A DNA stretch of 64,000 nucleotides from Aeriscardovia sp. (GCA_017413255.1 JAFPUC010000014.1:1-64000), one strand, 5' to 3'; shown: positions 17,700 through 27,448, counted from the stretch's first letter. The notes: generated by a model not told the origin, from the sequence alone. Translations and numbers: made by a program.

Positions 17700-18960
17700 G
17701 GCAGAATGAAAATCGCCGCCACCCTCCATGTTGTTACAAACTTTCCTTCCAGCAATTTCGATCTCAGTTTTGAAATAGGGTCCCGGAGGATGGGATCTTG
17801 TCTCAGTTTCAGGGAAGCGGTTCCGATCCGCCCGCAAAACCGGGGTGAAAAGATCTCACGGAAGTTGTAGGCATACCTGCAGGCTCTATGCCGGAGCTTA
17901 AAATCTGCTTGAATGTGGAAACCCAATATTTGCCGGGGGAAGCGGAAAGGAATTTGAAGTCGGCTTAACAAAAGATTCTCAGACCGGCGTAGAAAAGGAC
18001 GGCTTTACGGCTGCAACTTCTTCCAAAAGCCATACTGCTTCAGGGCTTGCGTCCGTGATTTTCCAAGAGCTTCATGCACGGAAATTCATGGCCTCTCTTT
18101 GGCCGGCGCCGGGAGTGAGGCAGAAAAACCCGACTCCCCCTTTCCTGTAGATGACTTTGCAACCGCTTTCCATGCCTATGCCGGCTTCTAAATATCCCAG
18201 TTTAACTGCGCTTTGGCCGTCTACTCCGGAAGAAAATTCGGGCTTTTTCCGGGGTTTTGGTGCTTGTAATCATTGGAAGGAGGAGGGGCCTACAAAAAGA
18301 CGGCATGCAAAGAAAGGGCCGGCTTAGCGCGTTAGATTCTCCCGGCGCTTCATGGGCAAGAGGCAGTCTTCGGAAAGAAGGGGCAAATGCAGATTTCAGC
18401 CACAATGCCCGCTGAAGGGGAAATCCCGGCTTGAAAACGCATAATAATCGAAATTGAGCCTGAAAAAAGAGTGCGAGCGTTATAAGACAGGCCCCCTGCG
18501 CCCCGGGATGCGAACGCAATGTTGGCAACCGGAAGCTCTGCATTGCAGGCAGCAAGTTGCGATCCCGGCAAAATCATAGGGTTCTTACGCCATATACCCT
18601 TTGAAGAAAATTAGCGGATAACCGGAAGGGCTGCAAGGACGCTGAAACGCGCCTCAGGGAGGGGAGCAGTTAAACTTATCCAGCAGCCGGGCAAGACGCC
18701 TCCTCCCCAGGCCCCTGCCTGAGGTTTGGGGGTAAAACCGGGAGAGCGGTTTTACCTAAAGTTTTCCGCCTGTTTGAACTCGGATTTGACCGAGACCGAA
18801 AACCCTGTAAACTCACGGTACGCTGAAAAAACGCCTCCTCAATGCCTCTTGTGTGGAATTGTAAAGGGCGCGCGATTTGACCCCCCTTCCCTCCCGAAGG
18901 CGCATCGGAAGCAGGACCTGTAGCGATTTTGGCTCGCCGCCTACCGCCTTTTCCTTTACG
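17700..18960 (+). pseudogene. Decayed coding sequence of unknown origin
   Basis: About 1.3 kb between the pepO start and tRNA-Gly has no intact gene but keeps coding-like composition in changing forward frames. A frame from 17706 starts MKIAATLHVVTNFPSSNFD and breaks after about 60 codons. Further pieces are SMPELKICLNVETQYLPG near 17890, a hydrophobic GVLVLVIIGRRRG near 18255, and RIIIEIEPEKRVRAL near 18440, each closed by stops. The hydrophobic piece hints at a membrane protein. I cannot name the family; an FtsK- or secretion-like origin is possible but unproven. The short open frames on either strand here are likely chance. Confidence 0.45.
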
Positions 18961-18995
18961 GGGGTCATTTTCTACAGAAAAAGGAAAAGGGCAGG

Positions 18996-19025
18996 GTGCA
19001 AAAGTAAGGAAGTGTGTGGTACAAT
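18996..19025 (+). promoter_or_regulatory. Putative promoter of tRNA-Gly
   Basis: TACAAT at 19020-19025 is a near-consensus -10 box, 11 bases before the tRNA. A weak -35 (GTGCAA, 18996-19001) lies 18 bases upstream. Confidence 0.5.
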
Positions 19026-19035
19026 CTTACTTGCC

Positions 19036-19106
19036 GCGGATGTAGCTCAATGGTAGAGTCTCAGTCTTCCAAACTGATGACGCGGGTTCAATTCCCGTCA
19101 TCCGCT
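19036..19106 (+). tRNA. tRNA-Gly (anticodon TCC)
   Basis: 71 bases without CCA. Acceptor GCGGATG pairs with CATCCGC, the anticodon loop is CTTCCAA with TCC, and the T arm has GGTTCAATT. The whole cloverleaf folds without mismatches that matter. Confidence 0.95.
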
Positions 19107-19123
19107 CTAAGCTTTGGGTATGA

Positions 19124-20545
19124 TTAATTTCTCCCAGGTTTTTTCAAGCCGGTTTTTCCGGCTTTTCTTTTATTAGTCAGGAAGTAAAAGATTATGGCTA
19201 TGGCCACCATAGCCAAAGTCAGCCAAAATCCCAGTCCGAAGGAAACTTTGCCACCTTCAAAAACTGCCGCAAATCCCGTCCTTTTGCCTACGGTAAGCGA
19301 GAAAGATGAGAGCATAACCGCGCTTCCCACGGAAGCGGAGTAGTTGTTTATGACGCTAAACATGGCGTTGATATCGGGGGTTTTGGATTCGGGAAGCATG
19401 CTGCAGGCTCCCGCTATGGTGTTGGTAAACAAAAAGGCAAATCCCAGCCTTTGGAAAATGTAGAAAAAGCATGTAATACCGGCATTCAAAAAGGGTTGCA
19501 GGAAGTAAACCAGGGCCGTTCCAACACACATCATCACCGATCCTGCAAGAAGCGGAGCGCCATACCCTTTTTTGTCAGCCCATTTTCCGGATGCTATCGC
19601 TCCCACGGATCCCAGGAGGCTCCCGGGGGCTAAAATCAGGCCGGATATGAAAGGAGAGCTTTTCAGGGCGTACTGGGCATAGGTGGGGATCAGGGCCTGC
19701 ATTCCGATGTTTACCCCCTCCGACAAAAAGTAAATTGCAGCGCCGCAGGCTATGACGGGAAGAAGGAAGAGATCCAGCTCAAACAGGCGCCTTTTCTCAT
19801 TGCGGTTCGTCAGGACGAAAATGGCCATGATTACCACTCCCCCGACCAAAAGAAGCCAGAACTTCCAATTAAATCCGGATGAACCCGCAGAAGAAATTGC
19901 AAAATCCAATACTGCAAGCCCGAGAGCCATGAGGGCAAGCGAAAGGAAGCTAAATTTGCTGTCAGTGCCCTGAAGCTCATTTTTAACGAAGGGTACGGTC
20001 AAAATAAGGGAAATGACTACAAAAGGCACAAGGCTCCAAAAGATCCAGCGCCAGCTTGTGAAGTTTTCCAGCCACCCGGCCCACATGGGCCCCAATGCAA
20101 CCGCTACCCCGATAAGGCCGCCGAGTATTCCGGAAGCGGTAGCTCTCTTTCGGGGGGAAATTTGCGTGAGAATAAGAAAGAGCGTTGTGGGATATTCCAG
20201 GCCCACTGCCATCCCCTGGAAAATCCTGCCAACCACCAGGAGCGCAAAAGAAGGGGACAAAGCGCATAAAATCGTAGCCCCCAAATACAGCGAGCATCCG
20301 ACTATTTCCACTTTCTTTGCGTGTACCTTTTTAAGTATGTAGGCGGTGGAAGCCGCTACTACTGACTGGGCGAGCATATAGCCGGTCGTCATCCATTCCG
20401 TGGCGTTCACGCTTACGCTAAAGTCTGCCGCAATTTTCGGGTACATCACATTTATGCACTTATTTGCAAAAGTGGAAGTAACGGCCAAAATCGTACAGGC
20501 TATTATCCCCAGGTAGACCATCCACCTATCTTTGGAGGCATACAT
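19124..20545 (-). CDS. MFS drug-resistance-type exporter (DHA2-like)
   Basis: 473 residues with twelve to fourteen membrane segments. Motif C of drug exporters is recognisable in GGLIGVAVALGPMWAGWLE (about residue 140-160), and TEWMTTGYMLAQSVV matches the loop before helix 2 in EmrB/LmrB-like proteins. The probable role is proton-driven efflux of drugs or small metabolites; the substrate is unknown. It is a single gene on the minus strand, placed between two tRNA genes. Confidence 0.85.
   Translation of the reverse strand: MYASKDRWMVYLGIIACTILAVTSTFANKCINVMYPKIAADFSVSVNATEWMTTGYMLAQSVVAASTAYILKKVHAKKVEIVGCSLYLGATILCALSPSFALLVVGRIFQGMAVGLEYPTTLFLILTQISPRKRATASGILGGLIGVAVALGPMWAGWLENFTSWRWIFWSLVPFVVISLILTVPFVKNELQGTDSKFSFLSLALMALGLAVLDFAISSAGSSGFNWKFWLLLVGGVVIMAIFVLTNRNEKRRLFELDLFLLPVIACGAAIYFLSEGVNIGMQALIPTYAQYALKSSPFISGLILAPGSLLGSVGAIASGKWADKKGYGAPLLAGSVMMCVGTALVYFLQPFLNAGITCFFYIFQRLGFAFLFTNTIAGACSMLPESKTPDINAMFSVINNYSASVGSAVMLSSFSLTVGKRTGFAAVFEGGKVSFGLGFWLTLAMVAIAIIFYFLTNKRKAGKTGLKKPGRN
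19146..19174 (+). terminator. Terminator after tRNA-Gly, inside the 3' end of the MFS gene
   Basis: AAGCCGG-TTTTT-CCGGCTT followed by TTCTTTTATT on the plus strand. The hairpin is also coding sequence for the basic tail of the convergent MFS protein. Confidence 0.75.
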
Positions 20546-20577
20546 AGCTTCCCTCCCAATTAATTGCTTTTTACCCC

Positions 20578-20606
20578 TTGCATTGGTTGCAACCGTCTAG
20601 TAGAAT
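20578..20606 (+). promoter_or_regulatory. Promoter of tRNA-Glu
   Basis: TTGCAT (20578-20583) and TAGAAT (20601-20606) are spaced by 17 bases and end 13 bases before the tRNA. Confidence 0.7.
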
Positions 20607-20619
20607 AGCTCATGGTTTC

Positions 20620-20691
20620 GCCCCCGTCGTCTAATGGTCAGGACATCAGACTTTCACTCTGACAACAAGAGTTCGATTCTCTTCGGGGGTA
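20620..20691 (+). tRNA. tRNA-Glu (anticodon TTC)
   Basis: 72 bases without CCA. Acceptor GCCCCCG pairs with CGGGGGT (one G-T pair), the anticodon loop is CTTTCAC with TTC, and the T arm has AGTTCGATT. A T-rich stretch follows directly. Confidence 0.95.
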
Positions 20692-20846
20692 CTTTTTTAT
20701 GCCCTGTAATTTTCAGTAGATTTTTCTGCAATCGAAGCGACATTATATTTTGTGCTTATTGGTAAAGTATGTGAATTACAAGATCGGGGCGGTTTTAGAA
20801 TTTGTAAGTAGTTTCAGACAGCATGCCTAAAGAGGGAAGTTTTCAT

Positions 20847-22322
20847 ATGAATGCTGCAAAAAAACCAAAACAACTGGGGTTTTGGTCAATCTATCTTCTT
20901 GGCATAAACGGAGTTATAGGTTCCGGAGCCTTTCTTTTGCCACAGACCATCTACCAATACATGGATTTGATGAGCATTGCGGTTCTCATAGCAGCTGCCA
21001 TAACCGTAAGCCTGATAGCTTTGTGTTATGCAGATCTCGCCAGCAGGTTTTCCGGGGCCGGAGCCGCATGGCTCTATTCTTACCACGCCTTCGGGCCTTT
21101 TGTAGGCTATGAACTCGGAATCTTTGTATGGTTCCTTGGATGCTGCACAGTTGCAGCTGAAACCGTAGCTCTATTTACAACTCTTCGGGCTTTCATTCCC
21201 GCCTTTAATAACGCCCAAATCCGCGTCTGGTCCTGCATAGGCCTGGTTATAATTTTCGGAACTATCAATATTTTTGGGCGCACCATTGTAAAGTGGGTCG
21301 ACAACATCTCTTCGGGCGCCAAAATTGGGGTCATCATCCTCTTCATAGTGGTTGCCGCCTTCTTCATGCACGGAGCAAACTTCCATCCGGTTCTTCCCGT
21401 TGCCGCCTCTAAGGGGATTGGCGCCTTTTCTTCGCACTTTGGCAACGCCTTCAGCGTGGTCTTCTACATGTTTACCGGTTTTTCCTTCATACCTATCGCC
21501 GCAAGCCAGATGGTAGATCCCGAAAAGAACATCCCCAGGGTGCTTATAGGGGTCATGATAACCGTCACCATCCTTTACGGCCTTATGATGCTTTTTGCCA
21601 TAGGCGTTTTAGGCGCGAGCATGGTCAACTACTCCCTTCCCATAGCCGTGGCTTTTAGGAAGGCCGTCGGAACTTGGGGATACGTAGTGGTGATAATCGG
21701 AATGCTGATGTCAATCTTTGGAGTGGGCTTTGCCACAAGTTTCAACACCCCCGCCCTGATGTCTTCGCTTTCAAACGAGCACGCCATGCTTCCCAAATTC
21801 TTCGGAAAAACGAACCGGTTTGAAGCCCCGTGGGTAGCTGTAATAATTACAACCGTTGTCAGCTGCTTTCTTGTAACCCAGTCCTACCTGTTTTTGGTGG
21901 GAATGATTGTTTTCGCTTCCTTTGTTCAGTACGTCCCCAGCATTATGGCCGTAATGAAATTCAAGCACGACAAAAAATTCCCTAACCACGGCTTTAGCCT
22001 CAAGGGGGGATACACAATTCCCATAATCGCCCTCCTCATCGCTTTCTACATGGTTTTCCAATTCACCCTAAAGACGATAATTTTGGGAATATGCGTAGCG
22101 GCCGCAGCCGCCATACTCTTTGTGTTCCTGGACGACAGGAAGATGTTTAAGGGCTTCTCCCTTGAAGAGATAAAAAAGAATATCGAAACGAAGAGGGAGG
22201 CGGAGCTGAAAAGAAGGGAAAAGAGGATAGAGGAAAAGGAGCAAGACCTCCAACTTAAACTCTCTTCCTCAAAGGATGATTCAAAGCCAACTCCGTCCAC
22301 GCAGGCTCCCGCATCCAAATGA
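20847..22322 (+). CDS. APC superfamily amino-acid permease
   Basis: 491 residues with about twelve membrane helices and a charged, coiled-coil cytoplasmic tail of about 55 residues (EEIKKNIETKREAELKRREK and on). The first helix carries GVIGSGAFLLP, the unwound substrate-binding helix of APC transporters. The ATG at 20847 is chosen over the in-frame ATG at 20823 because GAGGGA lies at correct spacing before it. The amino acid carried cannot be told. It precedes pepC with a gap of about 110 bases, which may be co-regulation of uptake and peptide breakdown. Confidence 0.85.
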   Translation: MNAAKKPKQLGFWSIYLLGINGVIGSGAFLLPQTIYQYMDLMSIAVLIAAAITVSLIALCYADLASRFSGAGAAWLYSYHAFGPFVGYELGIFVWFLGCCTVAAETVALFTTLRAFIPAFNNAQIRVWSCIGLVIIFGTINIFGRTIVKWVDNISSGAKIGVIILFIVVAAFFMHGANFHPVLPVAASKGIGAFSSHFGNAFSVVFYMFTGFSFIPIAASQMVDPEKNIPRVLIGVMITVTILYGLMMLFAIGVLGASMVNYSLPIAVAFRKAVGTWGYVVVIIGMLMSIFGVGFATSFNTPALMSSLSNEHAMLPKFFGKTNRFEAPWVAVIITTVVSCFLVTQSYLFLVGMIVFASFVQYVPSIMAVMKFKHDKKFPNHGFSLKGGYTIPIIALLIAFYMVFQFTLKTIILGICVAAAAAILFVFLDDRKMFKGFSLEEIKKNIETKREAELKRREKRIEEKEQDLQLKLSSSKDDSKPTPSTQAPASK

Positions 22323-22433
22323 GGCAAGCTTTTTTCTTTGAGTAAAATTGCAACAGTCTCCAATTCTAAAGGGTAGGGTATAGGTGTTAGAGAAAAAGCG
22401 TCTCTTACAGTTGGGACAAAAAGGAAGTGTCCA

Positions 22434-23783
22434 ATGAAAGAACTAACGGCAGATGACATTAAGTCCTATGCGGACAAATACTGCTCCAGCAAGTTCAACA
22501 AGGTAGCCCAAAGGGCTGTAACCACCAATGGCATTTACAAGGCAGCCGAGGATATGAACGCCGTAGACAGAGACGGAAATTCCAACTTCTCCTTCTCTAT
22601 CGACAACGTCTCTATTGGGGCTTCCAACCAGAACAAGTCTGGAAGATGCTGGATCTACGCTTGCCTCAATACCCTCAGGCAGCACATGATTAAGACCTAT
22701 AAGATGGCCGACGACTTCGAGCTCTCCCAGAATTACCTTAATTTCTACGACAAGCTTGAGAAGAGCAACTACTTCTACGAGAACGTAATTCGTACCGCCA
22801 AGAAGCCCATGGATGACCGGGAAGTGTGGTACATCTTCGACACTCCTCAGCAGGATGGCGGTGACTGGTGCCTGGTATGTGCCCTTATCGACAAATACGG
22901 CGTCGTACCCAAGGATGCTATGGGCGAAACCAGCTGCTCTATAACTTCAGCTGAACTCAACACCATCCTTAACAGGAAGCTTCGCAAGGACGGCCTAAAG
23001 CTCAGGAGCATGGTTGCATCCGGCTCCAGCGATGACGAGATTTCCACCGTAAGAGCTGAAATGATGGAAGAGAACTACAGAATCCTCGCCATCGCCCTCG
23101 GCGTTCCGCCCTGCAAGGTGGAATTTGAATACAGGGACACCACCGATAAGAAGGAATTCCACCAGTGCGGGCCCCTCACTCCCCATGAGTTCTACAAGGA
23201 CTTCATAGGGGAAGACCTTAATGACTACGTCATTCTCATGAACGTGCCCGACGTAGACGGCATGCCTTTCGGAAAGCTCTACACCGTTGAAGATTCCGGA
23301 AACATGGTGGGCGGCCGCCCCAACCTTTACCTCAACGAGCCTATCTGCGAGCTGACCAAGGCCGCCCTGGCCCAGGTAAAGGATGGCATTCCGGTTTGGT
23401 ACGGATGCGACGTCCTTCAGCAGTTCGACAGGGAAAAGGGCATAATGGATCTCGATCTTTACGGCTTCAACGACCTGTTTGGAACTGACTTCAACTTCCG
23501 CAAGGGAGACATGTTCTCCACCAGAGAGTCCCTTCCCACCCACGCCATGGTTTTGGCCGGAGTGGATCTTCAAAACGGAGAGCCGGTAAGGTGGAAGGTT
23601 GAAAACTCCTGGGGCGACAAGATTGGCAAGAAGGGCTATATGGTCATGAGCCAGGCTTGGTTTGAGGAATACACCTACGAAGTAGTGGTGAACAAGAAGT
23701 ACCTCACCGACGAACAGAAGGCAGCCTTCCAGACCGAGCCCACCGTACTTCCGTTCTACAATGGAATGCAGCCTACCAAGTAA
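22434..23783 (+). CDS. pepC: Aminopeptidase C (bleomycin hydrolase family, peptidase C1B)
   Basis: Cytosolic papain-fold aminopeptidase, usually a hexamer with a self-compartmentalised active site. The catalytic triad is visible: Cys72 in NKSGRCWIYA, His near 370 in PTHAMVLAGV, and Asn near 390 in KVENSWGD. Length 449 residues, standard for PepC. The start is ATG 22434 behind AAGGAAG. The end (MQPTK) stops short of the C-terminal arm seen in some relatives, as usual for this branch. Confidence 0.96.
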   Translation: MKELTADDIKSYADKYCSSKFNKVAQRAVTTNGIYKAAEDMNAVDRDGNSNFSFSIDNVSIGASNQNKSGRCWIYACLNTLRQHMIKTYKMADDFELSQNYLNFYDKLEKSNYFYENVIRTAKKPMDDREVWYIFDTPQQDGGDWCLVCALIDKYGVVPKDAMGETSCSITSAELNTILNRKLRKDGLKLRSMVASGSSDDEISTVRAEMMEENYRILAIALGVPPCKVEFEYRDTTDKKEFHQCGPLTPHEFYKDFIGEDLNDYVILMNVPDVDGMPFGKLYTVEDSGNMVGGRPNLYLNEPICELTKAALAQVKDGIPVWYGCDVLQQFDREKGIMDLDLYGFNDLFGTDFNFRKGDMFSTRESLPTHAMVLAGVDLQNGEPVRWKVENSWGDKIGKKGYMVMSQAWFEEYTYEVVVNKKYLTDEQKAAFQTEPTVLPFYNGMQPTK

Positions 23784-23797
23784 GTTCTGGAGGTTTT

Positions 23798-23843
23798 TAT
23801 GGGATCTGAAGAGAGCGGGCAGAGCTTCTCTCCAGATCCCATA
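23798..23843 (+). promoter_or_regulatory. Inverted repeat spanning the start codon of the five-helix membrane protein
   Basis: ATGGGATCTG AAGAGAGC and GCTTCTCTCCAGATCCCAT pair almost completely around a loop of about six bases. The initiator ATG is in the base of the stem, so the fold should hide it. No T run follows, arguing against a plain terminator. Confidence 0.6.
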
Positions 23844-24419
23844 TCTTTGCCTGAAAAGGCCAACGGCAGGCATACAAAATTAAAAGTCATTTCCGCAATC
23901 GTCTTGCTGCTCGCAGCAACCATCCTTCCCTACTGGGTTGGCAGGAGGATGGCCATAATGCGCACCGAGCTGCTCATAGGGTTTTTCAAACAGATCTCCC
24001 CTATGGGCTGGGCCCTCATAGGATGGCTCATAGTCACGTCCATATTCATATGCATGGGCGGAGCTCTGGTATTTAAAAAGAAGATCTGGTGGCTCCTTCC
24101 CTCCTTAATCCTTTACTGCGCAGTGCAATTCTTATCGGGATCCTCGCTTTTAAAAAGCAATTTCTGGTACGCCACCTACGTCGTCTACAAGCGTTACAGC
24201 CTTTTTCCCAACGCCTTAAATGTGGGGATAATAACCGGCGTCTTGGGGATGTTTATTTTTGCCGTAGTTTTTATGGTGCTTTTAATTTTTGCCAAAAAAA
24301 ACTCGCGTTTTTCCCTGCTTTTAAAGGGATGGTCCGCGTGCGCGTTCTTTCTGGTCTGCGAACTTGTCCTCATCTGCCTGGTAGTGATTTTTGGGTTTGT
24401 TCCGCCTACAAACATCTGA
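23799..24419 (+). CDS. Unrecognised five-helix membrane protein
   Basis: 206 residues. A polar N-terminus of about 28 residues is followed by five hydrophobic segments (about 29-47, 65-84, 90-108, 136-160 and 172-200). I do not recognise the family. The RBS GGAGG sits 5 bases before ATG 23799, and the gene begins 15 bases after pepC, so co-transcription is likely. The first 45 bases of the gene form a strong inverted repeat that covers the start codon. Confidence 0.7.
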   Translation: MGSEESGQSFSPDPISLPEKANGRHTKLKVISAIVLLLAATILPYWVGRRMAIMRTELLIGFFKQISPMGWALIGWLIVTSIFICMGGALVFKKKIWWLLPSLILYCAVQFLSGSSLLKSNFWYATYVVYKRYSLFPNALNVGIITGVLGMFIFAVVFMVLLIFAKKNSRFSLLLKGWSACAFFLVCELVLICLVVIFGFVPPTNI

Positions 24420-24526
24420 TTGTTATTCTTAATTGATATTATGAAAATGACGTGTATCGTCTGCGAATAGAGAGAGCCGGCCATAACGGAGGCCGACATC
24501 GCATTACCAGATTTTAAGGAGACATT

Positions 24527-24796
24527 GTGGCACTCGTCGACAAATCAAAACAGGAAATTATCGCCGAATATGCAACTCATGAGGGTGACACAGGTTCGCC
24601 TGAAGTCCAAATAGCCCTATTGACCAAGAGGATTATCAATCTGACTGAGCACATGAAGGCCAACAAACATGATTATCACTCCCAGCGCGGTTTGCTACTG
24701 ATGATTGGAAAGCGTAGGCGCCTTCTGGCCTACCTGAAGAAGGAAGACATAGACCGTTACCGCACCCTTATAGGGAGCCTGGGGTTGCGCCACTAG
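24527..24796 (+). CDS. rpsO: 30S ribosomal protein S15 (uS15)
   Basis: 89 residues, GTG start behind [25 protein letters not shown] and [20 protein letters not shown] are the family hallmarks. S15 binds 16S rRNA at the central domain. The rpsO-pnp order is near universal, and in well-studied bacteria the S15 leader is a target of autoregulation. The leader here (24420-24526) was not folded in detail. Confidence 0.98.
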   Translation: MALVDKSKQEIIAEYATHEGDTGSPEVQIALLTKRIINLTEHMKANKHDYHSQRGLLLMIGKRRRLLAYLKKEDIDRYRTLIGSLGLRH

Positions 24797-24844
24797 GCGC
24801 GTAGTTGCCCTTAAAGGTTTATAAGGGCAAGGTAAGGAGCAGTT

Positions 24845-27448
24845 GTGAAAGATAACGGCAAGGTTGTAGCCGTTGAAGCTGTAATAGACAATGGCAAATA
24901 CGGCAAGAGAGTCATGAGGCTGGAAACAGGCTCTCTGGCCCAGCAGGCCGATGGGTCGGTGGTGGCCTATTTGGACGACAAGTCCATGGTGCTTTCAACC
25001 ACTACCGTAGGAAACCTTCCAAAAGAGAGGTGCGATTTTCTGCCCCTCACAGTGGATGTGGTTGAGAAGATGTATGCCTGTGGCCAGATACCGGGCTCCG
25101 TCTTCAGAAGAGAAGGAAAGCCCACTGAAGAGGCAGTTTTGGTATGCAGGCTCATAGACCGATCTTTGCGCCCTCTCTTCCCCCACACACTTAGGAACGA
25201 ACTTCAGATTATAGACACAGTTTTGTCGGTGGACCCCGAAGACACCTACGACATCCTCTCCCTGAATGCCGCCTCGGCTTCAACATGCATAGCAGGCCTG
25301 CCTTTTAGAGGTCCGGTAGGAGCGGTGAGGCTGGCTCTAATCGATGGCGAATGGCTCGCCTTCCCGCGCCTTTCCGAAAGGAAGAGGGCTGTTTTCGAGC
25401 TGACTTTGGCTGGGAGGCTGACCGAAAAGGGGCAAGTGGCCGTAACTACCATAGAGGCCAGCGCAGGAAAAGATGCGTGGAATCTGATACACAATGAAAA
25501 CCAGCCCAAGCCTGACGAGGACCTTGTAGCCGAAGGCGTGGAATTGGCAAAGCCCTTCATACAGATGCTTTGCGAGGCGCAGATAGAACTTAAGCGAAAG
25601 GCCGGAAAGCCCAGAAAGGAAGTCGCGCTCTTCCCTGAATACGAAGAGCCGCTTTTCAAGCAGGTAAGCAAAATCTGCTCGAGGGATTTAGATGAGGCCC
25701 TCCTGATTCCCGGCAAGATGGAAAGGCGCGAAAAGCTCAATGAAATCGTGGAGCACGTTCACGTCGAAATGGCCGAAGCATTCAAGGACATGGATCCCGA
25801 AGAAAAAGAGAGGCAGATAGACGCTTCCATTAAGGAAATCCAAAAAGAAATCCTGAGGGACCATATTTTGAAGAGTGAAGAAAGGGTGGATGGAAGAGGC
25901 CTGGACGATTTGCGCTCCATAACGGCCGAAATCGACATCATCCCCAGGACCCACGGATCTTCCCTGTTCCAGAGAGGGGAAACCCAGGTTTTGGGGGTTA
26001 CCACCTTAGGCACCCTGCGCATGGCCCAACAGCTAGATTCCATTTCAGGTCCGGAATCCCGCCGCTATATTCACCAGTACAATATGCCCCCATTCTCCAC
26101 GGGAGAGACCGGGCATCTGGGATCTCCCAAGCGCAGGGAAATAGGGCATGGAGCTTTGGTGAGAAAAGCTCTCAGTCCGGTTCTTCCGGAAGAAGACGAG
26201 TTCCCGTATGCCATAAGGCAGGTATCTGAGGCCATAGGCTCAAATGGATCCACTTCCATGGGATCTGTCTGCGCCTCCACCCTGTCCCTGCTGGATGCAG
26301 GCGTTCCCCTCAAGGCTTCGGTGGCGGGGGTAGCCATGGGCCTTATATGCGGAAAAGTCGGAAACAAGACCATCTACAAAGTCCTCACCGACATTTTGGG
26401 CATTGAAGACGCCTTTGGAGACATGGACTTTAAAGTCGCAGGCACTTCAGAGTTTCTGACCGCCCTCCAGCTCGACACCAAGCTCGATGCCATTCCCGAA
26501 GACGTGCTCGCCTCCGCCCTTTATAAGGCCAAAAAGGCCAGGATGGAAATACTGTCCGTCATGGATGAGTGCATAGACGAGCCCGCTGAGATAAGCGATT
26601 TGGTGCCCGTAGTTCTCACCCTTCATGTTCCGGAAGACAAAATCGGAGAAATTATAGGGGCCAGAGGCAAAAACATAAACCAGTTCCAGTCTGACTACCA
26701 CTGTGAAATAACCGTGGAAAAGGACGGCACGGTTTACATAACGTCTCACAATGCCACCGATGCCAAGAAGGCCTACGAGGCCATAGAAGGCATCACTGCA
26801 TCCAGGATCCCGGAAGTCGGGGAAGTGATGGAAGGAGAGGTGGAGAGGATTACAAGCTTTGGCGTATTTGTAAGCCTCGCCCCCGGACTTGACGGCCTTC
26901 TGCACATTTCCCAGCTTTCCGACCGCCTTGTAACCTGCAAAGACGGGATAGAGGGCCTGTTCCACGAGGGGCAAAAAATCGAAGTCGTGGTAAAGAGCAT
27001 AGATTCGCACGGAAGGGTTACGCTTGCCCTCCCCAAGTCTTCTTCCCCGGCCCCTAGCCAGAGGTTTAAGCGCCAGGCAGTTCGCTACCAGGATTCTTAT
27101 GAATACCAGGAGCCTGCCAGAAGCTTCCGCAGGCAGCCCAGGTTCTCCGGAAACAGGGAAGAGTTCTCGCCTTACCGAGAGACCCGCGAACGCATCTACG
27201 ACAGGGGCGAGCAAAGAGGGGGCGGATACAGGTACTCGCAAGATTTTGACAGAGATTCTCAGGATCGCCGCTCCTCTTTCCCGCGCAGGGAAAGGTCTCA
27301 AGGACGCTACAGCGCAGGATCTTCTTCCCGTTTTGCCGACTTTTCCGAAGACAACAACATCTATTCGCAGTACAGGCAGGATAGAGACGAGAGGATGAGC
27401 CGCCCCCGTAGGCATATTTCCCGCGACCGTTATGATGACGAAAATTAG
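24845..27448 (+). CDS. pnp: Polyribonucleotide nucleotidyltransferase (PNPase) with a long Arg-rich tail
   Basis: Phosphorolytic 3'-5' exoribonuclease. It has two RNase PH domains (about 8-240 and 320-560), KH (about 590-650) and S1 (about 660-730, VMEGEVERITSFGVFVSLAPG). Catalytic-domain signatures GSNGSTSMGSVCAS and GDMDFKVAGT are present. After S1 about 135 residues of low complexity follow, rich in Arg, Ser, Tyr, Phe and Gln, like the disordered RNA-binding tails of RNase E/G rather than of PNPase. Start GTG 24845 behind AAGGAG. 867 residues, longer than a typical PNPase of 700-750. Confidence 0.96.
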   Translation: MKDNGKVVAVEAVIDNGKYGKRVMRLETGSLAQQADGSVVAYLDDKSMVLSTTTVGNLPKERCDFLPLTVDVVEKMYACGQIPGSVFRREGKPTEEAVLVCRLIDRSLRPLFPHTLRNELQIIDTVLSVDPEDTYDILSLNAASASTCIAGLPFRGPVGAVRLALIDGEWLAFPRLSERKRAVFELTLAGRLTEKGQVAVTTIEASAGKDAWNLIHNENQPKPDEDLVAEGVELAKPFIQMLCEAQIELKRKAGKPRKEVALFPEYEEPLFKQVSKICSRDLDEALLIPGKMERREKLNEIVEHVHVEMAEAFKDMDPEEKERQIDASIKEIQKEILRDHILKSEERVDGRGLDDLRSITAEIDIIPRTHGSSLFQRGETQVLGVTTLGTLRMAQQLDSISGPESRRYIHQYNMPPFSTGETGHLGSPKRREIGHGALVRKALSPVLPEEDEFPYAIRQVSEAIGSNGSTSMGSVCASTLSLLDAGVPLKASVAGVAMGLICGKVGNKTIYKVLTDILGIEDAFGDMDFKVAGTSEFLTALQLDTKLDAIPEDVLASALYKAKKARMEILSVMDECIDEPAEISDLVPVVLTLHVPEDKIGEIIGARGKNINQFQSDYHCEITVEKDGTVYITSHNATDAKKAYEAIEGITASRIPEVGEVMEGEVERITSFGVFVSLAPGLDGLLHISQLSDRLVTCKDGIEGLFHEGQKIEVVVKSIDSHGRVTLALPKSSSPAPSQRFKRQAVRYQDSYEYQEPARSFRRQPRFSGNREEFSPYRETRERIYDRGEQRGGGYRYSQDFDRDSQDRRSSFPRRERSQGRYSAGSSSRFADFSEDNNIYSQYRQDRDERMSRPRRHISRDRYDDEN

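Noticed and set aside
18202-18555. Reverse frame of 117 codons in the decayed stretch
   Set aside because: No RBS and no domain pattern, and the decayed material reads better on the plus strand.
22995-23873. 292-codon reverse frame opposite pepC
   Set aside because: Antisense of a well-identified peptidase with its catalytic triad in place.
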